From: Rhynchopus sp. YZ270_cl-10
Lineage: Eukaryota; Euglenozoa; Diplonemea; Diplonemida; Diplonemidae
Assembly: GCA_964035575.1 (NCBI GenBank)
Contig: OZ037923.1
Coordinates: 1,159,047 to 1,223,046 of the forward strand
DNA length: 64,000 nucleotides
Direction: 5' to 3'
How positions within the stretch are numbered: position 1 is the first letter of the stretch; the number at the start of each line of letters is the position of its first letter. A program made the position numbers and the translations under genes. Of the stretch, positions 41,058 through 50,970 are shown in pieces. The notes beneath the pieces were generated by a model that was not told the origin of the DNA, searched no databases, and saw nothing but the letters and a program-made list of their open reading frames with translations.

Positions 41058-41561
41058 ACCTGTGTGTGACCATACCCCAGATGGTCTGAAGAGTGATCTG
41101 ACCATATTCTCCAGGTACAATATATACCCGGAGAATCCATTGGAGCAAGAATTTTGCACTTTTGAGCACCACAGATTACATACTGCCATTTTTGCGGCCA
41201 TAATATTTTTGAAAATGGCAAAGACATTTCCTTAAGGAATTACAGGGAACCAGGGTCCCTCTCTCTATGGGTTCTGAGGTTTTAGTCACTCAACGAATCT
41301 GCTCGATTTTTTTTGACTGTAGATGGGAGGTACCCCAAAAAATCAATTAAAGCAAGAATTTTACAGTTTTGAATAGTTGTTCTTTATTTAGAAAAGTACC
41401 CAGTTTGGACAAAAATTTGGGATTGAGTGTAAGCACATTTTGCACTCCCAAACAGATTATTTTTTCACTTAGAAGCAAAGTTTTGTAAGAACTAAGCCAA
41501 GGCAAGTTAAGCCAGCGAGACACACCCATACACCGAGACGTACCCGGAGACAGGCTGCACG
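41058..41561. other. Upstream region of the second giant gene
   Basis: No gene. The last ~160 bases (from about 41400) match the region upstream of the truncated copy at 53975, including CACTCCCAAACAGATTATT and CACCGAGACGTACC, so the duplicated segment included 5' flanking DNA. Confidence 0.6.
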
Positions 41562-44500
41562 ATGGTGACATACAGGAGGGTGTTCCTGCCTTTGCTGGTC
41601 ACGCTGTGTGCAGCAGGTACGCGAGGTGAAGAGACAGCGACCACAGGTGAGCCGCTGACGCTGAACGTGCTTGCGGAGAACCTGGAGGAGCACCTGGACG
41701 AGTTCCGTGGGACTGTGGTGAACTCTGTGATGAGCCAGGCGGAGGAGAAGATGGACAACCTGGGGATCACAGACGCGTTTGAGGAGGCCTTCAGAGACGA
41801 CGCTGTGCTGGGGCAGCTGAAGACGAAGCTGGAGACTGGGCTGGAGGACATGATGACGTTCTTTGAGTCGGGGTCACCGTTTGACGGGATTGAGATGGTG
41901 ACGGACCAGCTTGAGCCTGCCATGGACATGTTGACAGGTGTGTGCAACCAGACTACAGGCCGGGCACGTCGTGAGGCCGCACTGCAGCAGGCACGCGCAG
42001 AGTACTTGCAGAAGAAGGAGAACAGGAGCGCAAGTAACAGCAAGAGAACGGCGGGGGTGCTGAGCGACTTTGCGAGCCCACTGCTCACAGCGTCGTTGGG
42101 TGTGGGCCTGCCTGGATGGGAGCTTCAGCTGACGACAAACTGGAGAGCGGGACTGTCGGTAGGTGGCGGGTTCTCGCTGGGTATAGACACAGCAAACCCG
42201 AATCAGGTGTTCACGGGCGTTGGTGTTGGTGTCGACTTTTCACTTGAGAAGGGACAGAAAACTTGTGCTATCGATGCTGACTGCAAGGCTAAGGCACGTT
42301 CGGCAACGATCTGCGAAGATAACAAGTGCACGCGTGTGTGCTCGAGCGCAGCAAGCTGCGGGCCGAAGGAGGCGTGCGACAACCTGCGCTGTGTGGTGGC
42401 GTGCGATGCGCACTACGACTGCGTCGGGCTGCAGAAGTGCGACATCGCAGGGACGAAGCGCTGCCAGCCTACAACAGCATGTGTGTCGGACAGCGGGTGC
42501 CACGTTGGGTCGGAGGTCTGCCTCGACAACAAGCGTTGTGTGCCGCGCGAGTGCACAAGCGATGCGCAGTGCACACCCGGCACTCAGTTCTGCCACAACC
42601 ACCGCTGCCTGGCAAGCGAGTGTACAAAGGCGACGGAGGCGGCAGACTGCACAAAGGCGGGGGAGATCTGTGTGACGCGGCAGTGTGTGCCTGCGGCAGG
42701 GCAGCCCTGTGCTGATGCTGCAAGCTGCGGGCTGGATGCGTACTGCAACGGAGGACTCTGTGTCGACAAGACACCTGCGCCCGGTGCTGCCATGTGCATG
42801 AGCAACAGCGACTGCAGCGTGCCTGGGGAGACGTGCCTGTCTGGTAGTGGTGAGTGCGGGATTGCTTGCAACAACGACGCTGACTGTGGCCTGGACGAGG
42901 GTTTGTGTATGTTTGTGTCGGGTTCGTGGCGGTGTGTAGCTGGCTCGAGTGGGCGGCGTGCACACGTGGTTTCGACGGAGGCGAGGAAGGGCTTTTGGAA
43001 GGAGGTGGGGGACTCGGTGGACATTTCACTTGACTGGTACAAAGATGCGTCGTCTTTCTCTGGGTTTGCTTTTGTAGTGTCTGTCTCAAACGAGTACCTG
43101 CGCAACTCTGCTCTGCACATCTCCAACCTGCACGTGACACTGGAACACCCGCACTGGGGATGCCTGCGCGAGCCGGGTGTGGACGTGGATGCCTGGTGGC
43201 GTGGGGTTGAGTTTGCCGGGTTTGGCGTCACGTTTGACCCGCACTCGAACGTGGGGGCGGGGAAGAAGAAGGCTGCATCTGCATCGGCACTGACCAACCT
43301 GCGTGAGGCGCTGACGAACAAAGCGATGTTCGCGCAGATGATGCGGAGTGTGAAGACAGAACTCATTGCGGCTGTGGCGTCGACGGACGGGTTTGGGTTT
43401 TCGGAGGCCATCACCCTGGAAGACTCGAACAGCGGTGCGAGCCTTGGCTACGACGCGACGTCATGCCCCGTGTCGGCAGGTCGGGCGGCAGTGGCGACGT
43501 CAGATGGCGCAGCAGCAGCAGCGGAGCTGGTGGCCTTCCTCGAGCAGTCCTCAGACATTGTGACAAAGGGCGAGATTGTGATGCCCATGTGTGCAGGGGA
43601 GTGTGGGCCCACGAAAACAACGCTGTCTTCGATCATCGGGCAGGGACGTGTCGGGCCGCCTAAGACGTGCGACGGCGTGGAGCTGAGCGTGGATGTGGCG
43701 GAGCTCACGATCGGGAGTGTTGCGTACCTCGCGACGTCCGGCGAGGTGGCGAGTGTCGGGAGCACGCTGCAGAGCATCATGGCACCTGTGCTGTCGATGG
43801 GGCTGCAGGACACGACGCTGGCCTTCTCGGTGACGGGGTCCAGGCTGAAGCTGTCTGCAGTCGGGGGTGTGCTGCTGCCTGAGACGGACAGCGACTTTGT
43901 GGCGGTGCTGAAGGATATGGCGGAGAACATCCGTGTGGGGGTGTCTGCGTCGCTGACGTTTGAGGGAGATCTGGAGCTGGAGCTGCGCGTGGGGACGGAC
44001 GCAGACACGGACAGGGCGAAGTTCATCCGTGTGTCGAACGCGTTGGGCACGTTTGGTGCGGCGACGTACTTGCGGTTTGCGTACCTGATTCACACGGGAC
44101 AGCCGCGGCAGGAGCTTGGGGTGTCGCTTCCGTTGGTTGTGTGCGTCGAGGACTGCGGGGCTGTGGACCAGAAGGACGTCTACTTCGAAGGGGATCTGTC
44201 CATGATTGTGACGCCTGCGGCGCAGACGGTGCGTGGGAAGCTGACCGCAGGAGGGTGGTACTACGAGGCGTTGAAGATTCCGTTCGTGCACATCGGGAAC
44301 ATGTTCCTGGGGATGGAGTGGGACGTCAAGTCGCCGCTGCCGACGGGGTTCATGCTGGGTGGTGCGGTGTGCCTCGGGTCGCGGGAGAACTGTCAGAACA
44401 AGGCGCAGCCGTTCGTGGAGGGGCGCGCGTATGTTGGGGTGAGTGCGTCGCTGCCTGAGGACAACTTCTTTGTGGCGATGGTGACGAACCTGACGATTGG

Positions 44501-47500
44501 CGGCATTGCGGAGCTTGCGGCACAGGAGGTGCCGTGGCTGGTGCTGCTTGCCGGCGAGGCGTCTGATGAGGCTCTGGCGGTGGCGAAGGCGGCGTTTGCA
44601 GCACTTGGGGTCGATGTGTCGGCTGTGACGTCGACGCTTGAGGGAATCCAGCAGGCGCTGCCGCCGCAGTTCGCTGCGTCCGGGCTGTACCCGTACAGCA
44701 AGGACTATGCGACAGCGTGCCCTGAGGTGGACGCGGACGCCGTGCACACGACCCTCGACATGGACTGCTACGCGTACCTTTCGTTCAGTCCGCTGAAGAC
44801 GCAGGACATTGTGCTCGGGACGTCCACGCTGACTATACCGAAGGGGATTGCGCTTGCAGGGCGCCTGAATTTTGTTGGGTGGGAGATGGCGGCAGAGGTG
44901 GCGATCAGCACGTCGCAGTTCTACATCAACGCAACGATGGACCCTGTGTTCATCCGGTTTGGGAATGTCGACTTCCTGCGCATCGGGTCGCACCTGGATG
45001 CGAACAAGGAGGCAGCGGGTGGGGCACGGTTCCTGGTGGACATGAACATCCTCCCGCCGCGTGCAGAGGTTAACATCCAGGGTGCGTTTGACATCCCGCT
45101 GCTGAAGTCGTACGGGGAGGTAGCGCTGGTGCTCGACTCGGAGAAGCTGGCGTTCCACTCGGAGATCAACCTCTTCAACGGAGCACTTGCGTCGACTGCA
45201 GACGTGTACTTCCCGTGGGACTTCACAGCGTTCCACATGAGCCTGTCGGATATGGAGTTCCTGTACGGGCTGGTGACCGTGAAGCAGGTGAAGTTTGACT
45301 ACGACGCTGCAGTGCCGCACCCGTATGCGATCTTCGATGCGCGGATCGACGTGCTCTTTGCAGTGGGCGTGGAGGCGCAGCTGAAGGTGCAGGACGACAC
45401 ACTCTCGTTTGCTGTGGGGCTGTCGGTGCTGGGGGTGACGAGCACCATTTCGGGAACTGCGGCGATGGATACGTCAAACTTCCTGGACTCGTCGTTCTCT
45501 TTGAGTGTGGAGACCGACATCAACCCTGCGGCAGTGGTGGCGGCTGTTGTGGATGTGGCGGAAGATGTAGCGCAGGTTGCAAAGGATGTGTGGGACACTG
45601 TCACGACGGCGGTGTCAAATGGGTGGACCTTTGTGAAGGCGCAGTTCGACGTCCCGCCGCTGAACTATCTGGCGAGCGCTCTGGGCCCCTTCCTGGACGA
45701 TGTCGGTGGCGTGCTGGCGGACGTTGGGGGTGCGCTGATGGATGCAGGGCTGAGCGACATTGTCTCACTTGGTCACGACTTCGCTGGTGGGGACTTCAGT
45801 GCGCTTGGGGATGCTGTGCACAACCTTGCTGGGACGTTTGGAGTTGGCGGGTCACGTTACCACACAGAGGTGGACGCAAACGAGGGGGTGAACGAATACG
45901 GGTGCAGGTGGAAGAAGATCCGCTACCAGACGTGCTACTGGACGCCTCGCATCTGCGCTCCTGAAGTGTGTGTGGACGAGTTCTGCGAAGGTGGACAGTG
46001 CACAGGGAACGTGTGCACAGGAGGTGGCTGCTTCGGGTGCTGTGGGTGGGAGGAGTGCGTCCCTGAGATCTGCACACCAGAGATCTGCGTGCCGCTCGTC
46101 TGCTGGCCAAAGGTGTGCACACCGGGGGCCTGCCACGACGGGTTCGAGACGTGCTCAGGGTACAAGTACGGGAGCAGGTTCCCAGACAAGACGTGCATGG
46201 AGAACATGGCAGCAGCGGCAACGGCTGTGGAGGCAAAGCTGGTCACGATGAAGCGCAAGAAAGACGCAGTGGTTGCATCGCAGACAGCGAATCCGTCTCT
46301 GGCGAGCATGGGAGTGCCGAGTGTGGCAGTGGCGAGCGTGACGCTCACGCTGCCACTTCATGGCACGAGTGCGGAGGGGACGCTTTCATCATCCGTTGGT
46401 GTTCTTGCAGGCCCGTGTGGCGGTGCCGGTGGTGTGCAACCTGCCTCAGCAGGGACGGTGGCCTTCAACATGGCGACCGAAGCTGAGTTCGCAGCGTCAG
46501 TAGCATCTGCACAGGTGGCACTTGCGGCAAGCGCATCGGGAGTGTTGCTGTCGAAGCAGTGCGGCCTGGGCACAGACATTCTGTCGGAGGTAGGGAAGGT
46601 AGCGTATGCCACACCCACACTTGCACCTGCGGCGGACTACTCGGTGTTGTGCTCACAGTCGCTGCACCTTCCTGCAGGGATGCCTGCCTTTGCGTTCGTG
46701 GACGCACGCTGCCACGCAGGGAAGGTGGTGCAGATGGTGTCCGCCACACCACTGAGTGCGACTGTCTTCCCTAACCGTGTGTGCGGGTCGTCGTTCCTGC
46801 GGGTGCTGTGGAAGGGACACGACGCTGGCGTGTGTGGAGGAGAGACGGAAGAGGTGGTGCAGGTGGTGACCATGGTGCCGGTGGTGATTGCATCCTTCCC
46901 AGAGGATGTGACGATCACGAACGAGGACAGCCTGCTGCCTTCTCACACAGGGGTGCCGGAGACGTCTGCGTGCTTTGACGGCGCGGATATCACGTACACG
47001 GACGTGGTGACTGCATCGCCAGCAGAGTGCGGGGTGTGGACTGTCGTGCGCACATGGACGGTGGAGCCGCCTGTGTTTGAAGAGTGCTCAGGAACGCACC
47101 TACAGGGGGTGACACGTGTGCAGAAGATCACTGTGCGTGACGTTGCGGGGCCAGCCTTCACACGGTTGCCCGAGGAGCTGCTGTACGTGCCGTTCTTCGA
47201 GACATGGGGTGTGAAGAGTGACATCCCAATGTCGGCAGAGTCGCTGGGGGCTGGGATGGAGGCACACGGTATGCACTCGTACCCGACGACGACGACTTCA
47301 AAGGACAGCGCACTGACGATCACAGCTGCAGACGCGCCCGAGGCGCAGTGTCGTGCCGACGGACTGGCACGTTTTACGCGCACGTGGACGGTTACAGACG
47401 CATGTGGGAACACGCGCACAGCAGAGCAGATTGTTATTCTGCAGCACCCGCCAGCAGAGCTGGTAGCAACGCAGTCACAGAACCTCACGCACAGGCTGTT

Positions 47501-49862
47501 TGCACACTCGACAGGCGTGGCGCAAGGTACGGACGTGTGCCACGCAGGGAAGGTGGTGACGGGGGGTAAGAGGGACTTTGTCCCCTTACCCCTTATCCAC
47601 CACGGCGACCATGCGGCAGACGATGTGTGCGGCATGGGCCCGTGGGATGAGTCAGGCTGCCGCAAGCTGGCAGAGACTGTCGACTACGTAGCGCAGGTGC
47701 ACGCAGTGGCACCTGTGTTCGCGACCTTCCCTGCCGACACAACAGTGGACCTAGGCTCGTCTGTGGAGCCGTCTGTGACGGGATGGCCGTCTGTGCTGGC
47801 GTTCTGCGGGACGCCGTACACACTTGTGCACAGCGACGCTGCAGTGGTGGAGCAGGCTTGCGGGGCGTCAACCTTTGTGCGCACATGGAAGCTGCAGCCG
47901 TACTACATAGGGTGCGGGGACGCGTCTGCCGTGTACGATGCGCGGCTGACAACAACACGGGTGCAGGTCATCACGGTGCGTGCGGTGCCTGTGATGGACA
48001 TGCTGAGTGCTCCCGGGGCCGTGACTGCGCAAGGGGTGTGCACACTGGGGCACTACGACGTGAGCATTGGGGCGTCGAGCACAGCAAGGTTGCCCGTGAA
48101 CGGTGCTACACTGAGCACACCTGCACTGGACCTGACGGGGATTGACAGCAAGCTGCAGGGGATGATGGCCTTCATCCCGCAGGAGCCGCTTGTGGGTGGT
48201 GAGACTGTGACTGCGCGCTGCTGTGCCACAGGCGGCTGTGAGGTGGTGATTGCTGCGTACAGCTGCCTGCCTTGCTCCGTGGGGCAGGACGGGGGGATCT
48301 CCAGCACGCTGTGCGGCCTGGGTCTGCAGAGCACGCCGTGTGGTGCACACTTTGGGGACGACGGGAAGAACATGGGCACGTTCCGCACCTTTCTTGATGT
48401 GGGCACCGAGCTCAGCTTTGCCCTCAACGGCCCAACAGAGGCGACGGCTTTGTTTGTGGACACAGTAGTCAAACATTCCGTGGTTGAGCTGCCTCCATCA
48501 ACGACAGCGTCCCTCGTCCATGGGATTGCAGTTTTTGGAGGAACAAATGTGCATATCACCTCCGACTCTCCAACCTTGACGTACTCACCCCAAGGTACGA
48601 TGCGCGACAACATGCAGGCTTGGGGAGACAGAACATACACCCTCAGTAACATCCCCACGGAGCTGCAGTCGGCAACGTACTACCGCCCGTCACTGCACAA
48701 GAGCATTGCGTCAGGGACGGCGATCTCTGTCACGGGAGCAGGATGGCTGACCATGTACATGATAGTTGAGGTCGCGCACGGCCGTCAGGGCAACTTCCCA
48801 GCATCACTCCCTGCTGCGGGGTGGACAGAGGTGCTTGCGGGCGAGAGACCTCGGTGGGGACTGCAGTACGAGATGGCAGTGTACAAGAAGCATATTGCGC
48901 TCACGGCTGTCGCGTTGCCCCCATCAACGACAGCTTCCCTCGTCCACGCGATTGCAGTTTTTGGAGGAACAAATGTGCATATCACCTCCGACTCTCCAAC
49001 CTTGACGTACTCACCCCAAGGTACGATGCGCGACAACATGCAGGTTTGGGGAGACAGAACATACACCCTCAGTAACATCCCCACGGAGCTGCAGTCGGCA
49101 ACGTACTACCGCCCGTCACTGCATGAGAGCATTGCGTCAGGGACGGGGATCTATATCACAGGAGAGGGCGTACTGATAATGTACATGATAGTTGAGGCTG
49201 CGTCCGGCCGTCATGGTAACTTCCCAACATCACTCCCTGTTGCGGGGTGGACAGAGGTTCTTGCGGGCGAGAGACCTCAGTGGGTGCAAGGAGTTGGATG
49301 GCATCACGGGATGGCAGTGTACAAGAAGCATATTGCGCTCACGGGTGTCGCGCTGCCCCCATCAACGACAGTGTCCCTCGTCCATGGGATTGCAGTTTTT
49401 GGAGGAACAAATGTGCATATCACCTCCGACTCTCCAACCTTGACGTACTCACCCCAAGGCACGATGCGCGACAACATGCAGGTTTGGGGAGACAGAACAT
49501 ACACCCTCAGTAACATCCCCACGGAGCTGCAGTCGGCAACGTACTACCGCCCGTCACTGCACGAGAGCATTGCGTCAGGGACGGGGATCTTCCTCACAGG
49601 AGAAGGTGTACTGACCATGTACATGATAGTTGAGGTCGGGTCCGGCCGTCACGGTAACTTCCCAACATCACTCCCTGCTGCGGGGTGGACAGAGGTGTTT
49701 GTGGGCGAGAGACCTCAGTGGGTGCAAGGAGTTGGATGGCATCACGGGATGGCAGTGTACAAGAAGCAGGTTTTGCTGAGTGGACCCGCCTCCCGTATCC
49801 CCACTTCTGAGTGGTGCCCACGTCAGCAGACCCCGTTCCCTTCATGTGTGTGCCCGGCCTGA
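41562..49862 (+). CDS. Giant secreted Cys-rich modular protein (2,766 residues)
   Basis: The ATG is followed by a signal peptide (MVTYRRVFLPLLVTLCAAG). Residues ~25-160 are acidic and helical, likely coiled coil. A Cys-rich block of C-x-x-D-x-x-C type repeats spans ~232-460. Beta-rich repeats with 'VCVEDCG...' near 860 correspond to 'ICIHDCS...' of the paralogue at 15748. A helical segment lies near 1324. Two blocks of cysteines spaced exactly every five residues follow (Cys1465-1490 and Cys1499-1524). HYR-like domains (~1600-2130, e.g. 'RTWTVTDACGNTRTAEQI' ~1939) come next. The C-terminus has three ~142-residue repeats almost identical in DNA. No membrane segment. Part of its 5' end is duplicated as a pseudogene at 53975. 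An extracellular structural or adhesive role is inferred; I do not recognise a named family. Confidence 0.9.
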   Translation: MVTYRRVFLPLLVTLCAAGTRGEETATTGEPLTLNVLAENLEEHLDEFRGTVVNSVMSQAEEKMDNLGITDAFEEAFRDDAVLGQLKTKLETGLEDMMTFFESGSPFDGIEMVTDQLEPAMDMLTGVCNQTTGRARREAALQQARAEYLQKKENRSASNSKRTAGVLSDFASPLLTASLGVGLPGWELQLTTNWRAGLSVGGGFSLGIDTANPNQVFTGVGVGVDFSLEKGQKTCAIDADCKAKARSATICEDNKCTRVCSSAASCGPKEACDNLRCVVACDAHYDCVGLQKCDIAGTKRCQPTTACVSDSGCHVGSEVCLDNKRCVPRECTSDAQCTPGTQFCHNHRCLASECTKATEAADCTKAGEICVTRQCVPAAGQPCADAASCGLDAYCNGGLCVDKTPAPGAAMCMSNSDCSVPGETCLSGSGECGIACNNDADCGLDEGLCMFVSGSWRCVAGSSGRRAHVVSTEARKGFWKEVGDSVDISLDWYKDASSFSGFAFVVSVSNEYLRNSALHISNLHVTLEHPHWGCLREPGVDVDAWWRGVEFAGFGVTFDPHSNVGAGKKKAASASALTNLREALTNKAMFAQMMRSVKTELIAAVASTDGFGFSEAITLEDSNSGASLGYDATSCPVSAGRAAVATSDGAAAAAELVAFLEQSSDIVTKGEIVMPMCAGECGPTKTTLSSIIGQGRVGPPKTCDGVELSVDVAELTIGSVAYLATSGEVASVGSTLQSIMAPVLSMGLQDTTLAFSVTGSRLKLSAVGGVLLPETDSDFVAVLKDMAENIRVGVSASLTFEGDLELELRVGTDADTDRAKFIRVSNALGTFGAATYLRFAYLIHTGQPRQELGVSLPLVVCVEDCGAVDQKDVYFEGDLSMIVTPAAQTVRGKLTAGGWYYEALKIPFVHIGNMFLGMEWDVKSPLPTGFMLGGAVCLGSRENCQNKAQPFVEGRAYVGVSASLPEDNFFVAMVTNLTIGGIAELAAQEVPWLVLLAGEASDEALAVAKAAFAALGVDVSAVTSTLEGIQQALPPQFAASGLYPYSKDYATACPEVDADAVHTTLDMDCYAYLSFSPLKTQDIVLGTSTLTIPKGIALAGRLNFVGWEMAAEVAISTSQFYINATMDPVFIRFGNVDFLRIGSHLDANKEAAGGARFLVDMNILPPRAEVNIQGAFDIPLLKSYGEVALVLDSEKLAFHSEINLFNGALASTADVYFPWDFTAFHMSLSDMEFLYGLVTVKQVKFDYDAAVPHPYAIFDARIDVLFAVGVEAQLKVQDDTLSFAVGLSVLGVTSTISGTAAMDTSNFLDSSFSLSVETDINPAAVVAAVVDVAEDVAQVAKDVWDTVTTAVSNGWTFVKAQFDVPPLNYLASALGPFLDDVGGVLADVGGALMDAGLSDIVSLGHDFAGGDFSALGDAVHNLAGTFGVGGSRYHTEVDANEGVNEYGCRWKKIRYQTCYWTPRICAPEVCVDEFCEGGQCTGNVCTGGGCFGCCGWEECVPEICTPEICVPLVCWPKVCTPGACHDGFETCSGYKYGSRFPDKTCMENMAAAATAVEAKLVTMKRKKDAVVASQTANPSLASMGVPSVAVASVTLTLPLHGTSAEGTLSSSVGVLAGPCGGAGGVQPASAGTVAFNMATEAEFAASVASAQVALAASASGVLLSKQCGLGTDILSEVGKVAYATPTLAPAADYSVLCSQSLHLPAGMPAFAFVDARCHAGKVVQMVSATPLSATVFPNRVCGSSFLRVLWKGHDAGVCGGETEEVVQVVTMVPVVIASFPEDVTITNEDSLLPSHTGVPETSACFDGADITYTDVVTASPAECGVWTVVRTWTVEPPVFEECSGTHLQGVTRVQKITVRDVAGPAFTRLPEELLYVPFFETWGVKSDIPMSAESLGAGMEAHGMHSYPTTTTSKDSALTITAADAPEAQCRADGLARFTRTWTVTDACGNTRTAEQIVILQHPPAELVATQSQNLTHRLFAHSTGVAQGTDVCHAGKVVTGGKRDFVPLPLIHHGDHAADDVCGMGPWDESGCRKLAETVDYVAQVHAVAPVFATFPADTTVDLGSSVEPSVTGWPSVLAFCGTPYTLVHSDAAVVEQACGASTFVRTWKLQPYYIGCGDASAVYDARLTTTRVQVITVRAVPVMDMLSAPGAVTAQGVCTLGHYDVSIGASSTARLPVNGATLSTPALDLTGIDSKLQGMMAFIPQEPLVGGETVTARCCATGGCEVVIAAYSCLPCSVGQDGGISSTLCGLGLQSTPCGAHFGDDGKNMGTFRTFLDVGTELSFALNGPTEATALFVDTVVKHSVVELPPSTTASLVHGIAVFGGTNVHITSDSPTLTYSPQGTMRDNMQAWGDRTYTLSNIPTELQSATYYRPSLHKSIASGTAISVTGAGWLTMYMIVEVAHGRQGNFPASLPAAGWTEVLAGERPRWGLQYEMAVYKKHIALTAVALPPSTTASLVHAIAVFGGTNVHITSDSPTLTYSPQGTMRDNMQVWGDRTYTLSNIPTELQSATYYRPSLHESIASGTGIYITGEGVLIMYMIVEAASGRHGNFPTSLPVAGWTEVLAGERPQWVQGVGWHHGMAVYKKHIALTGVALPPSTTVSLVHGIAVFGGTNVHITSDSPTLTYSPQGTMRDNMQVWGDRTYTLSNIPTELQSATYYRPSLHESIASGTGIFLTGEGVLTMYMIVEVGSGRHGNFPTSLPAAGWTEVFVGERPQWVQGVGWHHGMAVYKKQVLLSGPASRIPTSEWCPRQQTPFPSCVCPA
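48486..49782 (+). repeat. Three near-identical ~430-bp coding repeats
   Basis: Copies begin at about 48486, 48912 and 49350, each encoding a ~142-residue unit starting 'LPPSTT' and containing 'VFGGTNVHIT' and 'IPTELQSATYYRPSLH'. Long stretches are identical base for base, so duplication or gene conversion is recent. The second halves differ by small in-frame indels (copies 2 and 3 share 'PQWVQGVGWHHGM'). Confidence 0.95.
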
Positions 49863-50000
49863 GACTAGTCACACAGTTTTGTGCGGTATTCATATATTTT
49901 TTTTTTTGCATGAGCTCGATTTGAGATGCGTTTTAGCACGTTTTAACGACTATGTTTTTTTGCTTCCTGGCATTGAAGGCATTTGATAATTGTTATTAGC

Positions 50001-50033
50001 AAGGTGACTAAGCACGAGAGGCTTAGTCACCTT
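50001..50033. repeat. Perfect hairpin carrying the ACGAGAG loop motif, copy 3
   Basis: AAGGTGACTAAGC, loop ACGAGAG, GCTTAGTCACCTT: a 13-bp perfect stem. The left half and loop match the copies at 8874 and 11431, where the right stem is shorter. Confidence 0.7.
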
Positions 50034-50097
50034 GTGGGCCATCTTGTCCACATGAGAGATGTAATATTGTTCAATTTTGCCCTCTTTTTTTTAAATG

Positions 50098-50497
50098 GTG
50101 CACGCACGAGAGGCTCGGGGGGGTTTTTTTAAACGGTAATCCTCCGACAATCTTAGCCAGTCCACTCCACTCTTATGTCATCTGTGCATCAAAAGGAAGG
50201 AAACTTAAGGAACGGGTCTAAATGTCCTGTAGAGGATCTTTGATTTCGAGTTCCTTTTCCCCCCACTTTGGTGCACTTGATAATTTTTTGTACGATACGG
50301 GCCGCAGTTTCCTATTCGAGACTTTGAATTCCCCCGTATTACTTATACCTTCAATCTATACCTTCAACGCTTTCCCCCCCCTGTCACACATCCCAATTAT
50401 TTTTTTCCGGTGCCTGCGTCCGCCGAGGAACGGTGACGTTTGCACTTTCCACTTCTCCTTTTTTTTTTTTGAACATCAATCTACGGACGTGTACAAT
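50098..50497. repeat. ~400-bp noncoding tandem unit, copy 1
   Basis: Starts with GCACGAGAGGC and contains a conserved block (AATGTCCTGTAGAGGATCTT, then TGATTTCGAGTTC) repeated 400 bases later. No ORF is conserved between copies, so the unit is noncoding or regulatory. Confidence 0.75.
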
Positions 50498-50970
50498 GAT
50501 CTTGTGCACGAGAGGCGGGTTTGCAAGGGTTTTTAAAATCCTCTGACAGTCTTAGCCAGCCCACTCTTTCGGCTTGTTCGCTACCTATAAACTTTTGGAG
50601 TCCAGCGCATCAAAGAAGGAAACTTGAGGAACGGATCGAAATGTCCTGTAGAGGATCTTTGATTTCGAGTTCTCTTTCCCTACTTTGGTGCACTAGATAA
50701 TTTTTGTACGAAACAGCATACAGTGCAACGAGGTTGAGTCGGTTACTGGGGAGAAAGTGGCTCAAAAAAAATGCTATTGGGGAGTAAGCAATACCGAGTG
50801 CGCCTCACATGATACATTTTCTGCGCACTGCCTCGCTGCATTGTATGGTTCGGGAATTTGAATTCCTCCGTTGCTCAACCATTTATATTACTTCATTTTT
50901 GCTCTTCTTTCCCCTGTCACGCATTCCTGACTGGAATACCAATCTGCGTACGTGCACAATGGCCCAATCT
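50498..50970. repeat. ~400-bp noncoding tandem unit, copy 2, with insertion
   Basis: Same order of blocks as copy 1, starting with GCACGAGAGGC at 50506 and ending near the shared 'CAATCT.CG.ACGTG.ACAATG'. It is interrupted by a 131-bp inverted-repeat insertion at 50717-50847 absent from copy 1. Confidence 0.7.
50717..50847. mobile_element. Small relative of element Y (MITE-like, 131 bp)
   Basis: Begins CATACAGTGCAACGAGG and ends CTCGCTGCATTGTATG, the same ends as element Y at 14250. It lies inside the second tandem unit and is missing from the first. A matching target duplication is no longer visible (flanks AAACAG and GTTCGG). Confidence 0.65.

Noticed and set aside
39796-41235. Long ORFs of 400-515 residues on both strands (repeating VYT, ILC, HSTQYTV)
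   Set aside because: They are translations of 7-bp and 9-bp satellites that lack stop codons in every phase; there is no start context, codon bias or non-repetitive domain.
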